Source of the DNA: Clavelina lepadiformis
Taxonomy: Eukaryota; Chordata; Ascidiacea; Aplousobranchia; Clavelinidae
NCBI RefSeq assembly: GCF_947623445.1
Contig: NC_135243.1
Coordinates: forward strand, 16,680,501-16,744,500
Direction of reading: 5' to 3'
Length of the DNA stretch: 64,000 nucleotides
Shown here: positions 11,601-21,896 of the stretch, one piece after another
How the letters are laid out: the number at the start of each line of letters is the position of its first letter
Position numbering within the stretch: position 1 is the stretch's first letter
Position numbers and translations under genes: made by a program
The notes under the pieces: generated by a model
The model's input: only the letters and a program-made list of their open reading frames with translations
Database searches by the model: none
Told to the model about the DNA's origin: nothing

Positions 11601-13633
11601 GCGACGGTATTTGATTTGCATTTTTATGAAAATGTTTATTAAGGTATTTCTCGAAATTGTATTTTAGGGGTTGTCCTAACCTTAGTGTTTTTGATGAAAG
11701 CAATTGATCCTATAAGATTTTCTTCCGAAATGAAAGAACTTTTAAAATCTTTGTGCATTATTGATTCCAAACGTTCGTGCTATTACCAAGATTTGCACAG
11801 TAAATATGCTGTTGAAAATTGGATAATCTGTGCAGATTTACAGAACAGAAAAGCTGATTTGAGGAACAAGGTAGCTCAATGCAAAATACCGGTTAATTTG
11901 TTGAAGAATCTTTGACACTTTTTAATCATCAAATTTAGGTGATTGCTAGCTTAACAGTATTTTTAACGATTTTAGGGCATAACCAGATTATGTCATGTTG
12001 AATTTTTGGTTGGTTTAACTCACTTGGATCTATCCCATAATAAGCTGAAAGCACTTGGATCTACCTTCCTTGTATTTCCATGGTTACAGGTATAGTACCA
12101 GTGCCTGTGTTTATGTGTATTATGTAATTAAATTATCAGAGCTGTATACAAGTACTAATTTTACTCAATTTAAAAATATTTGAGTACCAGGCCAGGTGGA
12201 AAATAGCAAGTATCATACTCAGCAAGGTACTCGAGTATTTTATTGTATCGCTGTCAATCGAAACCATTGGGTTCCTACCTCACAACACGTACATTCTTTT
12301 AAACGTAGTAATAAAGATCAAAAGGGTAATAGTGTATAAACAAACCTTGGATAGACAACCGGTCGTAATGTGCTGTAGCTTGATAAACCTATTTAAGAAA
12401 GATTAACATTCAATAACAAATCAACTATGAAAAATGATAAACAAGTACCAATTCAAGTATTTCAAAAAAATATTCATGTACACTCGATTACTGAAAAATT
12501 ATTACTTCAGTCAAGTAACACAGCTCTGGTTATTATATGTCCAACTATTATTTCTTGAAAGTTATTCTTCATTACTCAATACTTTAATTCAGTGTAATTG
12601 TAAAGTTTGACCTTTTCAATTTTAATGTGTAAACTCTTTAGGAACTGAAGGCTGATTACAACGAAATTACAGAAATAGATGGATTGAAAGCCTTGCCATC
12701 TTTGATAACACTTTCCTTAAATTCAAATGGTACTATTTTAGAATCGAGATAGAGCAATTTATTTAATAAAGTAGTAGGATCACTCGGGTTCTTCATATTT
12801 AGGTCAAGTTTAAAAGTTCAAGGTAAATAAACTAATCCCATTCTGTATCAACCAAAACTAAATTTGCAAAAAAAGTTTTTGAAAATTTTATCTCTTTGGC
12901 CACGCTCATAAGTTCGAAAGTTTTTACTGAAAAACCTTAAATTTGGGAATAGAATTTTTCAGTATTATGAAAGTAGCAAAATAGGTTTCAGAACTGTATA
13001 CACTAGTGATAAACAATATCAGAAATCTGGTATACTGGATATAAAATGTGCACTTCATTCTGAAGTACAATCACAGTTTACAATTACAAGCTTTTATAAC
13101 TATATACGACATCAATATTATTTTAAAGTTGTTTACTGATGTCACATTTACAATAATATAAAACAAACAATGTTTCAGATTTTTCACAGCGTTATAAATC
13201 AGTTTTTCAAAATTTTTGCTTTGGGGAATTCCCAAATTTAGCGATTTTTGTAAGTGAAAACTTTGGGACTTACGAGCTGCGTCAAAAAGTTCAAATTTTC
13301 TAAAATTTTTTTTTGCAAAGTTGATTGAGTTTTCTGAGACGAGTTGTTTTTAGTTTTGGTTGATACAGAATGTGATTAGTTTATTTAACTCGAAGTTTTT
13401 AAACATGACCTGGATTTGAAAAACCCTGAAGTACTAAACTTGGAACTATCATCCGTTGTTATTCTTAGCTATACAGGTATATAATTCCGATTTTTATAGC
13501 CCTTTCTTCAGTGGAGTTATTGTCCTGCCTTTCAACGTGTCCGAATTTGCAGCATGTTTCTTTGAAGTCTAACCCAGTGTCGTCTTGTGAGAAGGATTAT
13601 TTTAAAAACTTTCACTTCCGTTTAACTCTGTAG
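8675..13633 (+). CDS. RABGGTA: Rab geranylgeranyltransferase subunit alpha
   Basis: Fourteen exons give 549 aa (human 567): 8675-8677, 8894-9004, 9230-9348, 9589-9687, 9810-9898, 10091-10288, 10460-10543, 10625-10707, 10820-10915, 11308-11536, 11668-11870, 11976-12089, 12642-12729 and 13500-13633. The product is the alpha subunit of the cytosolic enzyme that adds geranylgeranyl groups to Rab C-termini. Family landmarks in order are HGRVKVKTS at the N-terminus, PPTA helical repeats with HCWDYRRFV and [29 protein letters not shown], a diverged Ig-like domain, then leucine-rich repeats with [11 protein letters not shown]. Exon 1 holds only the ATG, ending in a GTAGGT donor; this is forced because exon 2 opens directly with the family's second residue. 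The acceptor of the tenth exon is the least certain boundary. Introns 9, 12 and 13 carry transposon pieces. Confidence 0.95.
11097..11260. mobile_element. Remnant of a pogo/Tigger-like element
   Basis: The ninth RABGGTA intron contains GCTTAATTCAAAATTTCGATAACCC and repeated phrases of the AATTCGAA/ATAACTCAAA type. These are typical of pogo-family termini. The right end is not identifiable. Confidence 0.4.
12137..12528. mobile_element. hAT-type MITE in RABGGTA intron 12
   Basis: The 392-bp element has ends CAGAGCTGT and ACAGCTCTG, followed inward by GTACT/AGTAC-like sequence, a classic hAT terminal pattern. The 8 bp on each side (TAAATTAT and GTTATTAT) match at six positions. No open frame. 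Confidence 0.75.
12780..13437. mobile_element. Long fold-back MITE in RABGGTA intron 13
   Basis: The first and last roughly 80 bp are inverted repeats. Both arms contain AAATAAACTAATC-CATTCTG followed by TATCAACCAAAACT, in opposite orientations. The ends read GGGTT and AACCC. The centre is AT-rich, with further partly complementary stretches. I could not identify a target duplication. It fills most of the last intron, but splice signals on both sides remain. Confidence 0.75.
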
Positions 13634-13662
13634 TCGAGTGTTGAATTAACACATATTTGTGC

Positions 13663-13668
13663 AATAAA
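13663..13668 (+). terminator. RABGGTA polyadenylation signal
   Basis: Canonical AATAAA 30 bases after the RABGGTA stop codon. Confidence 0.7.
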
Positions 13669-14894
13669 TGATACGCTTATTGAAGAAGCGTTGTTGTGGT
13701 TATATAAATCTAATTAGTAATTAGCCTTGACGAAGTGACACTGCTTTGTGGAAGCCAGTTTATTAATTAAAAACTAGTGACTACTACCGATTTTTAATGT
13801 GAAAGGGAGCCCTTCCATACTAAACTCAAACGCAAACCATCGAGCATTTTGCTTGTCGCCGCCACCTTTAACGAGCAACAAATTTGCAAGACTGTACCTA
13901 TACATTTTCAACAATATTTGCATTTTTAATGCATTTCAGATCTTATAGCCCTATAGGATAAGCTTACACTGATGCAAAAAAGTTTCAAATTTCCGCACAT
14001 TTTGGTTCTCTAAAAAACTAGAAAAGAAGCACAATTTATTGCATTCCATGCCGTTTTAGATTTTGTAATTTCTAGAATTTGCGCGCCGGAGCATGTCTTG
14101 GGACCGAGTCCGCCAACATTTTTTATAACATGCAAGGACCGGTTTCATGTAAAATAATGATTATTGCATAGAAAGTCGAAGATGGTTCGAACTTAGAACG
14201 TAGCCTACAATAGGTCTAGGTCTACATTATAAACTATAAAAATTATTAATTGTGCCTCCGGTGCAATTTGCACTTAATCAAAAGCAATGATATGAAAACT
14301 ATCATATTTTGTAAAATGAAAACTATCAAATTTTACCAATTTGTTACCAGCAAATATCAACGTTATTTCTCTTGAGCACGTTTTAAGCCTTTTCGGCTTT
14401 GTCACTTTTTCCTGTTTATTCACACGTGTAAGTAACAACTGACTTGATTTTTCGTCCCCACCGCGCTTTTGGCGAAAAATAAAATGATTGTTTGCTTGAT
14501 ATTTCTTACTTAGTTCATGGTTGCGCTTGTCAAAAAGGGGCATAAGATATGCTATTTTAAATAATGTTGTTTTAAGATTTTTAGCTTTGCGACTAAAGTC
14601 AATGCTACAAAGACGATGAATGTCGGAAATTATGTAGAGACGTAAAATTTTTTTGAAAATCACAGTGAGTTTGGAACAAGAAAGAAACACTGTTCTAACT
14701 AGTTAAACGTCAGCAGAGGCGTAGGCTACCACAAAATGTCACTGATAAATACTTTTGCCATTTGCCCCGAGGCAATGCACTGTCACAGCATTATCACTGT
14801 ATTTTATGATTTGAGCTCACAATGGTTACCGTAGTCAACTAGATCTGTAATTCTTGTCAATAAAACGTATAGGCCTATTGCTTTGACCGGTGAA
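13669..14894. other. Intergenic region between RABGGTA and GALE
   Basis: No supported gene. A 138-codon open stretch on the minus strand (14690-14274) has no recognisable motif and low complexity. The last 200 bp should include the GALE promoter; no clear element is seen. Confidence 0.6.
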
Positions 14895-17680
14895 ATGGAA
14901 AATGGTGTTAGGTACAAGACAGTGCTGATAGCAGGCGGTGCTGGATACATAGGTTCTCATACTGTCGTGGAATTACTTCAGGCCGGATGCAAGTAAGTTT
15001 TCTCAAAAGCGTTAAGGTTTAGTTTGTCTAGTTTTTGTGCATGTGCGTTACGGTGTAAAAAGGTAGAGATCGTGAGAACCGAGTCGGGCTTTTGGAAAGG
15101 CTTGATTTGACTTGTGTTAAAGAAATTTCGGTTGACTTAACTCGAATTTTAAAACAGATTATTTCAAATCGTTATAGAATCAGTTTGGTGTTTGCTAAAA
15201 TTTGTATTCAGAAATCACTACGCAATACATTCTATTGAATGTGCAAAAGCGTCAAAAATGGAAAAAACTCAGATTTTATGCTTATATTTACGTTGCAAGA
15301 AAACCGTTTATTGTCGACCAAAAACTGAAAATAAATCGTAAATAGTGATTTGTTTCTGTCTTGGCATGTGGACTTGGACTTAACGTGATAAGCATCATTG
15401 ATTCGACTTGAATTGCCTTGTTAGACTTACATAACTTGACTTGTGTCACGACCATTATGACTTTTTCCCATCATTGTAAAAAGGTGTTGTATAAGTAAGG
15501 TTACAGAATCGTTTCCTGACCGTAGGGCATAGGTTTTCGTTTATTTTTTAACGCTAATAAGCGTTAGGTCGAAAATATGGTGCATGCGGCTTGTATTGTA
15601 ATTATAGTCTATCGCCAAGGCATATTTCCGTTTAATTTTCTTAAATTCTTGAACTAAGCCTTTTGAAGTACTAATTTATTTTTCAGAGTCTTTGTAATTG
15701 ATAATCTGTCTAATGCTCAAGCTAATCCCGAAGATCTGGAAGAGTTACCACCATCGCTTAGGGGAGCTAAGCAAATAACCGAAAGCGATCGCATTCATTT
15801 TGTCAAAGGTAGGTGATGATTTCTTGTGACACTTATTACTAAGCATACCGTATTTTCTTGAATAAAAATCACCCTTGAATAGAAGCCGCCCTCAAATAGA
15901 AACCGTACGTTTTGATTAAAAATAAACAATAGAAGTCGCCCTCGCATAGAAGCCGCAGAAGACAATGATGAAATCGCTTCTTCACTGATAAAAGAAAACA
16001 AAGCAAACAAAAGTAGTGGTCGGATAGTACCTTTTTGTCAAACTTTTTTGTCAAAAGAGAGCGCAGAATTTTATTGTCACCGAATCAACACTACCGGTAC
16101 TTCCTTTTGGTTTTGTTTGCTTTACACAGATGCGACAATAGTAGCAGCTGTCGGATTAGCGGTTTTACAAAAAGAGACAATAAAATTGCAGGTGACTTAC
16201 TATTTCCATTTTCTTGTTACCGGTACTTATGGTAGATAAACTCGAATGCCCACTGAGCACCAATTAGAAGACAAAAACGTTCATGTAATAAAAATAGAAG
16301 CCGCCTTCGAATAGAAGCCGCCCTCGAATAGAAGCCGCACAAAACGTTCAAAAATTAAAAAATAGTAGCCACGGTTTCTATTCAAGAAAATACGGTATTC
16401 AGACTAAGTTTCACGTACCACATATAGCCTATACTAGTATAGGCTATATTAGGAACTATTAGTTTGATTATAGTCTATTACGCAAAGCGAACATAGGCAA
16501 CCTATTTTTTTCAGGTGACACATGCAATAAACAACAAGTGGATGAAGTATTTCAAAAGTATGATATCGACACGGTGTTTGATTTCACCGGAAGAAAAGCA
16601 GTGAAAGAAAGCACGCAATTTCCGATACTCTACTACAAATATAATATGAAAGGTAGCTGGATTTAATGGCTCTTGTTTTCCTCATCATAGTTGTAACCAT
16701 AATTCAATTAATGCCATTACAAAAAACATTCCTTTGCAGGAACAATGACTCTACTGAAATGTATGCGGGAGCACGAAGTGAGAAATTTTATCTTCAGCAG
16801 TTCGTGCACTGTATACGGTGCACCAAATCAAGATAACTTACCAGTAAAGGAAACTGATCCCGTGGGATCTTGTCATTGTCCGTACGCTAAATGCAAGTAC
16901 TTTATCGAATGTCTTCTAGAAGATTTAGCTCGTGGAGAAGAAGATTATTGGCGAATAATGATCATGAGATATTTCAATCCAGTGGGAGCTCACGAAAGTG
17001 GTTTAATTGGTGAAGACCCTAACGGAGAGCCACAGAACTTAATGCCTAAACTTGCACAGGTTGGAACAAAAACCATTAGATTATGAGTGTCATTGCAACG
17101 TTTTTCGGCTCTGTACTTAAGGTACTATATTTTGGCGCTTTTATTTAAGGAAAACATTGTTTTACCCTCGAAAAGTAAGAAAAGGGTGATTTTTAGATTG
17201 CTTCCGGAAAATGCAGCATGTTAAACGTCTACGGGGAAGATTACAACACTCCAGACGGAACACCTATTCGAGATTATGTTCACGTCGTTGATGTGGCTGA
17301 GGCACACAAAAACGCGGTCCAAATTATAGACGTTAGTTTCAGCTTATTTGATAAACAAAATTGTTAGAATAAATATGATAAATTATATTCAAGTTATGAT
17401 TTTTTAACAGAGTGTAAGTGGAATTCGAACTTATAACATTGGTAGTGGGGAAGGGAAGTCAATTTGGGATATGGTCAACACATTTCAAGAAGTCTGCGGC
17501 ATAAAAATTCCTTTAAAAGTTTGTGCCCGGCGACCCGGTGATGTACCTGCTATATTTTGTGACCCCAGCAAAGCAAAAAAGGAGCTCAAATGGAAATTGA
17601 AACGTACACACGTGCAAATGTGTGAAGATCTTTGGCGTTTCTACCGTCTGAATCCGTTCGGTTACAAAAGTGTACAGTAA
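14895..17680 (+). CDS. GALE: UDP-glucose 4-epimerase
   Basis: Six exons give 360 aa (human 348): 14895-14992, 15687-15808, 16515-16652, 16740-17059, 17197-17331 and 17411-17680. The enzyme interconverts UDP-glucose and UDP-galactose in the cytosol (Leloir pathway) and belongs to the short-chain dehydrogenase superfamily. The NAD-binding GGAGYIG is at residues 14-20, the catalytic SSSCTVYG lies near 139-146 and the YxxxK pair is Y168/K172 (YAKCK). YFNPVGAHESG, EDPNGEPQNLMP and RDYVHVVDVAEAH are also family blocks. The usually invariant segment after strand 4 (HFAG-KAV-ES in family members) reads FDFTGRKAVKES here, so the His is Asp96. The catalytic residues are intact. It could be a fast-evolving GALE or a neofunctionalised paralogue. 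Intron 2 holds a MITE. Confidence 0.92.
15848..16395. mobile_element. TA-flanked MITE with AATAGAAGCCGCCCTC repeats in GALE intron 2
   Basis: The 548-bp element has inverted ends CCGTATTTTCTTGAATA and its complement, bounded on both sides by TA. Both subterminal regions contain several copies of AATAGAAGCCGCCCTCG-like 16-17mers in opposite orientation at the two ends. The termini and TA duplication fit Tc1/mariner-type MITEs. No transposase frame. Confidence 0.8.
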
Positions 17681-17811
17681 AGAAATCCACATGATTTATA
17701 GAAGGCAACAACTAGCAAACAAAAAATCGTTTTATGAAGAAAGTTAAATGAGAAGTTTTTAAACATTTTTTAAGTGTCAATGTATAGATATATGTAGCCT
17801 AGTAGCCTACA

Positions 17812-17817
17812 CAATAA
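17812..17817 (+). terminator. Possible GALE polyadenylation signal
   Basis: AATAAA about 130 bases after the GALE stop, followed by a second overlapping AATAAAC. Confidence 0.5.
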
Positions 17818-18439
17818 AATAAACAATTATCAAGCAATTTTAATAAACAATTACCCGCTTTGCTCATATTTAAACAAAACAACAAAATAAACAAATTTTT
17901 AGAGGTTTCCTGTGTTAGTTTAAGACTCCAATTAACTAAAAGAAATAAACAAAAAATACGGAGACAATGCAATAACCTACTGCAAAAAACGTATTTTGAA
18001 ACAAATAACATGTCCAAAAGTTAACAAATCATCGAAGTGTACCAAGAAGATAAACAAAAACATGTTTTAAATGTTTGTAAACGAGCCCGCTAAAGTGAAA
18101 CAAAAAACATTGGCCTACTCTATACAGTATAGCCTAAGCTTATAATATAATATTATTGAACTGTTCCTGGTTCACGGTTGGGGCTAACTTGAGTTTATTT
18201 TAATTGTAAACAGCATGAGCCAAAGCACAGGCGTAACTTGACGTATTACGAGACGTTTCTGAAAAGTGTCTGTAATGTGCCTCCTATGCCTATGCCACCT
18301 TTGCGTAAAAGAAGAATAGTTGACTGATATGAAATACAAACATTGAAAAATAAAGAACACAATAACTTTTTGCCGCAATCTAGCAGACGGGATGGAGAAC
18401 ACTAAACCGCAACAAGTTTATTTTGTTAGCTAGATAGCT

Positions 18440-18600
18440 AGAGCACATCAAGAGGCGGGGTCATTATCATTACCAAAAGAGCGTGTGCTGCAGCTTGCTG
18501 TTTTCCAATAGCACCCTGCTATTGCTTGCTGCTCCGTGACTGACAGGCTGCTGTTGGTGACGTAACACCAGATTGGGTAACACCAGGTGACGTAACACAT
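18440..18600. repeat. Dispersed repeat related to 8140-8420, copy 2
   Basis: GCAGCTTGCTGTTTT, ATAGCACCCTGCTATTGCTTGCTGCTC and GACAGGCTGCTGTTGGTGACGTAAC follow in the order seen in the 8-kb copy. TGACGT half sites replace the full palindrome. Confidence 0.45.
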
Positions 18601-18617
18601 AGAGTGGGTAGAGATGA

Positions 18618-18677
18618 AATACTCTTCGAGTACCATGAAGTTGCCTTCGAGTACCATGATACTCTTCGAGTACCATA
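18618..18677. repeat. Short tandem repeat, unit about 21-26 bp
   Basis: Three copies of CTTCGAGTACCAT in a row, spaced by AT-rich fillers. Confidence 0.75.
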
Positions 18678-19001
18678 AAAGCAAACTAACTTCAGGCAGG
18701 GACATAATTTTTTGGCCAACAACATTCAGACACTCTTCATCAAAGCAAATGTTTAATTAAATGCATGATATCAAATTGTAACAGTTTATAAATGGCTTCC
18801 TTTGGAAGTTGTCGCAAATAAAAAGTCTACGATGCAAACAGACAACAAGAGTCGTTCGAGGTTACGCAATAGATAAGGTATAAACATACAACGATGTGCC
18901 AGACACAGGTGCGAAATGAATCATAGCAGACGTATACAGACGCAGATGATACAAAACGGGGTACAAGATAAAAATAAGCAGTTTACTTTGTCGGCAAACT
19001 C

Positions 19002-19115
19002 CGGCTGTCGGTTCGGTAGCCAAGCGGTTTGAATGTTGGCCTCACAAAAAATTTGGCTTGTGTTTCGTGTTGAATACCCAGTGAGCCCAGTTGAGACAAA
19101 AATGGAACTTGTAAT
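19002..19115 (+). mobile_element. tRNA-derived SINE head (fragment)
   Basis: GGTAGCCAAGCGGTTTGAATG resembles a tRNA A box, and GTGTTGAATACCCAG about 55 bases on resembles a B box. The mature tRNA fold is not kept, so this is SINE-like and not a tRNA gene. Confidence 0.5.
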
Positions 19116-19119
19116 CCTT

Positions 19120-19270
19120 TATACAAAAACGTACCGAGAGTACCGAAAAAGTACCAAAATACTTTTTTGAAACAGTACTGAATACCGGTACCGTTGGTAT
19201 AAGTTACATTTTTTGCCAAGTACCGTTACCGACGGTACTTTCAAAGTAGGATGCCGACTGCCCATCTCTG
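19120..19270. mobile_element. hAT terminal fragment
   Basis: The segment is full of GTACCG/CGGTAC words and ends GACTGCCCATCTCTG, the complement of CAGAGATGGGCAGTC, a known style of hAT terminus. The opposite end is not clear. Confidence 0.4.
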
Positions 19271-19374
19271 CACATTGGTTTTTAGAAAAGAATATATTTA
19301 AAAATTAGTTGTGTGGGCGAATATAGCGTATGTTATAGTTACGCCTTTAACACCCTTAATCTAAACAAACTGTT

Positions 19375-19470
19375 ACCAGAGTGCTACTCGAGCATTAATA
19401 CTCTGCTCTTCATTACGTCATGAACAGCAGCATAGCGTTATACATCACCACTAGCAGCTTGTTAATAATC
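19375..19470 (-). repeat. Dispersed CRE-type repeat, copy 3 (inverted)
   Basis: Read on the minus strand it contains TGCTGCTGTTCATGACGTAATG and GCTCGAGTAGCACTCTG, matching the copy at 8.3 kb. Confidence 0.5.
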
Positions 19471-19794
19471 ATCAAATATACGGTGTCACTAAATTTTTAT
19501 TCTCATTGCCCTGATTAAGTTAACCCGAACTTGTTAATGAAACGTCTGCAGACAATAAAGTTCTGTATTCACCAGTAATGTCTTGTATTTGATGATTATT
19601 TATTGTATGTTGGATTTAGTGGCCGTGCCAGCCATTATTCATATTTATGATTTGGTTAACATTAGTTTTGCACGCTTATTGGGCTTTGCTGCAACAATGA
19701 CCAAACATAAACAATACAATAAAATGCGATCGTGCCTCTCAAAATCACTAATCAGACTCGGTGACGTCCCCAAAGCTGGATTCTATTCCGATCA

Positions 19795-19870
19795 GCCACC
19801 ACGTGACGTCACCAATAGATGGATGATATACCGATCTGCCATGACGTGACGTCACCAATTGCAGTGTGTT
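19795..19870. repeat. CRE-bearing repeat piece, copy 4
   Basis: Two perfect TGACGTCA palindromes, at 19804 and 19847, each followed by CCAAT. The second is followed by TGCAG, as in the copy at 8145. Confidence 0.5.
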
Positions 19871-20214
19871 ATTAAAAAACAGTAGGCTGAAATTGGTGGC
19901 CTCACGGGTTCTCAGTTAGAACTGCTATTGCACATCAACCCTTACAAAAATAATTTATTATATAACTGATTTCTATGTTTCTGAACTGCCATTACTATAG
20001 CAACCCATGGACACCTTCAGTGAATTGCTAGAAGTCCAGCAGTTATTCTACTGTATAAAATATAAACTGATTTGAAAAAATTGTATTTGCGCGTTGTAGA
20101 TCTTATCATTATGACCTGGCACAGATGAATGACATATTAAAAAATGAGTACCGGACTACCGGAAATGGTATCGGTATTGAAAGAAATTAGTCAAAGTGTG
20201 CTCATATGGTATGG

Positions 20215-20565
20215 TATGATAATAATTTTATCCTCGGACTGAGGAAAGTCTTTGCTTCTTTATCGCTCGAGCCCCGGTTACCGAGGTAGCTTTTGTGCAA
20301 GTTCCGTTTGTAACACGTTTGTTAATTTTTTTTTTGTAGTATTGCCCAAGTTATCGACTGTCCAGTGAACAGTGGAGCAAGTAACATTATTGCCCAAGGC
20401 CCAAGAGCACTACAACGATATGGTGGCACTGGGTATCAAACCCCGAACCTGGGTTGCATTTATTTCGAGGTCAGCGCTCAAACCACTTGGGTACCAAGCC
20501 GATCTAAAAGTTAGCGGACCGATGACTGTAGGCAGGTCGAGTGCAAGTTTTAATAACTTAGATCA
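20215..20565 (-). mobile_element. tRNA-derived SINE
   Basis: On the minus strand a tRNA-like head comes first: A box near GGTACCCAAGTGGTTTGAGCG, then B box GGTTCGGGGTTTGATACCCAG. A unique body follows, ending in CTCAGTCCGAGGATAAAAT. The body recurs at 32875-33070 and, in part, at 60340-60420, which shows that this is a family and not a stray tRNA pseudogene. Confidence 0.65.
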
Positions 20566-20569
20566 TCTA

Positions 20570-21170
20570 TGTCCAACTCATGGGCCGCATGCGGCTCTTT
20601 TAGAGGTTTTGTGAGGTCTGGTGATGTTATCGTTGTGTTATATGTACACTATTTTATTTTATATTTAGCAATTAACATACAGTTGTCGGGAAATCTCGTG
20701 CTATTAGAAATTAACCGAAATAAATCGATTTCACCAATGAAAGATGAAAAGATATTCTTGGCTTCTCAGTTTCTGTTACCAACTGCTACCGCTTCTGCCT
20801 CAAAGCAGAAATACTATAATCTTGCCCATCGCTGATCAGTATTTGGGCACATGGCCAGAACGTGATCAATCATAAGCATATCAAATGCATTCTTTCGTTA
20901 TCACAGTTACAATGTGATTAGATTAGCCAATATTTTATTTTTAATGTCTCCACGGCTCTTTAATATTTTCTTATGTCTGTTTGACGTTCCTTGAAAGTGT
21001 GCCGTTAATTATATTATTTTACTCATGAACAAATTGATTGAGCGTCATAACATCCCTTATTGTGAGTGTTGTTATTACTGTGTTTGTGTGGTTGGTATTA
21101 CAAGCTATTCATGGTGGCAATATGTGGCCCGAATTAAGCAAAGTGACGTAACTTTTTCGGCCCACTAAGG
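20570..21170. mobile_element. Probable hAT remnant
   Basis: One end has TCCAACTCATGGGCCGCATGCGGCTC and the other TATGTGGCCCG followed by TTTTTCGGCCCAC. GGCCCGC-rich ends around an AT-rich body are typical of one hAT group, also seen intact at 31.4 kb. Exact ends were not found. Confidence 0.35.
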
Positions 21171-21896
21171 TCTTTAAGTTGGATATAGCTGCTGCCTTAG
21201 ATTATCAAACACTTTGCTATCTCGTATGGAAAGAAAGTGTCTGGATATGTCCGATACACAAAATGGGCCAAAAAAGTTACTTTGTAAGGTAACTAATTCT
21301 CCGAACAGTGACATGTGGTGCACACTTTATGTTGCCTACTGTTGCACTACAGCCATTGAAAATTACGCTGTCCGGTGCACAAAAAAATTACATCCCATAC
21401 TGGTATTCTATGTTGAAAAACTACATTCACTACAACCTAAGCTGATAGATTAGACCGTCAAGCGCCAGTAAATTTTATTAGACTAGCCTAGGCTACACGA
21501 ATCTCCGGAAGTAACAACACTAATTTTAAACTTTATTGTATGTGGAAAATATGTAGGCTTGGGGTTAACATTCCTTACAATAGAGTGCCATCTTTTATTC
21601 TGTTTTTATATTCCTTGGAATGAAAGTCATTTACTTATGATTGTGATAGGATGATTGCCCAGTTGAACAGTTGCTTTTTTATTGACAAAATTTGTTAGCT
21701 ATTATAAAAAGTAAACACAGTTATTATGATGTTGATTTTTTTTTTGTTGATACACAACATATTTACTAAGTTTTTACTTTTGGTAAAATTTGTTTTTTTA
21801 CTCACCTTGCTTAAAACATTTCATTTCTCTGCATTTAAATGTTTTTACTGCATTGTTTCAGATTGCTGTTTTCTGTTTATATTGTAACACTTGAAA

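Larger units (their letters stand above)
17681..21896. other. Repeat-rich intergenic region between GALE and DNAI2
   Basis: No supported gene in 4.2 kb. The right part contains SINE, hAT and CRE-repeat pieces listed separately. 17.7-18.4 kb and 21.2-21.8 kb appear to be unique AT-rich sequence. Confidence 0.7.

Noticed and set aside
14274-14690. 138-codon minus-strand open stretch upstream of GALE
   Set aside because: Lys/Ser/Phe-rich with no recognisable motif, no splice or poly(A) context and no conserved block; most likely chance.
20395-20515. Functional tRNA gene on the minus strand
   Set aside because: A- and B-box words are present, but the arms do not pair into a cloverleaf and the body is shared with other loci, which fits a SINE.
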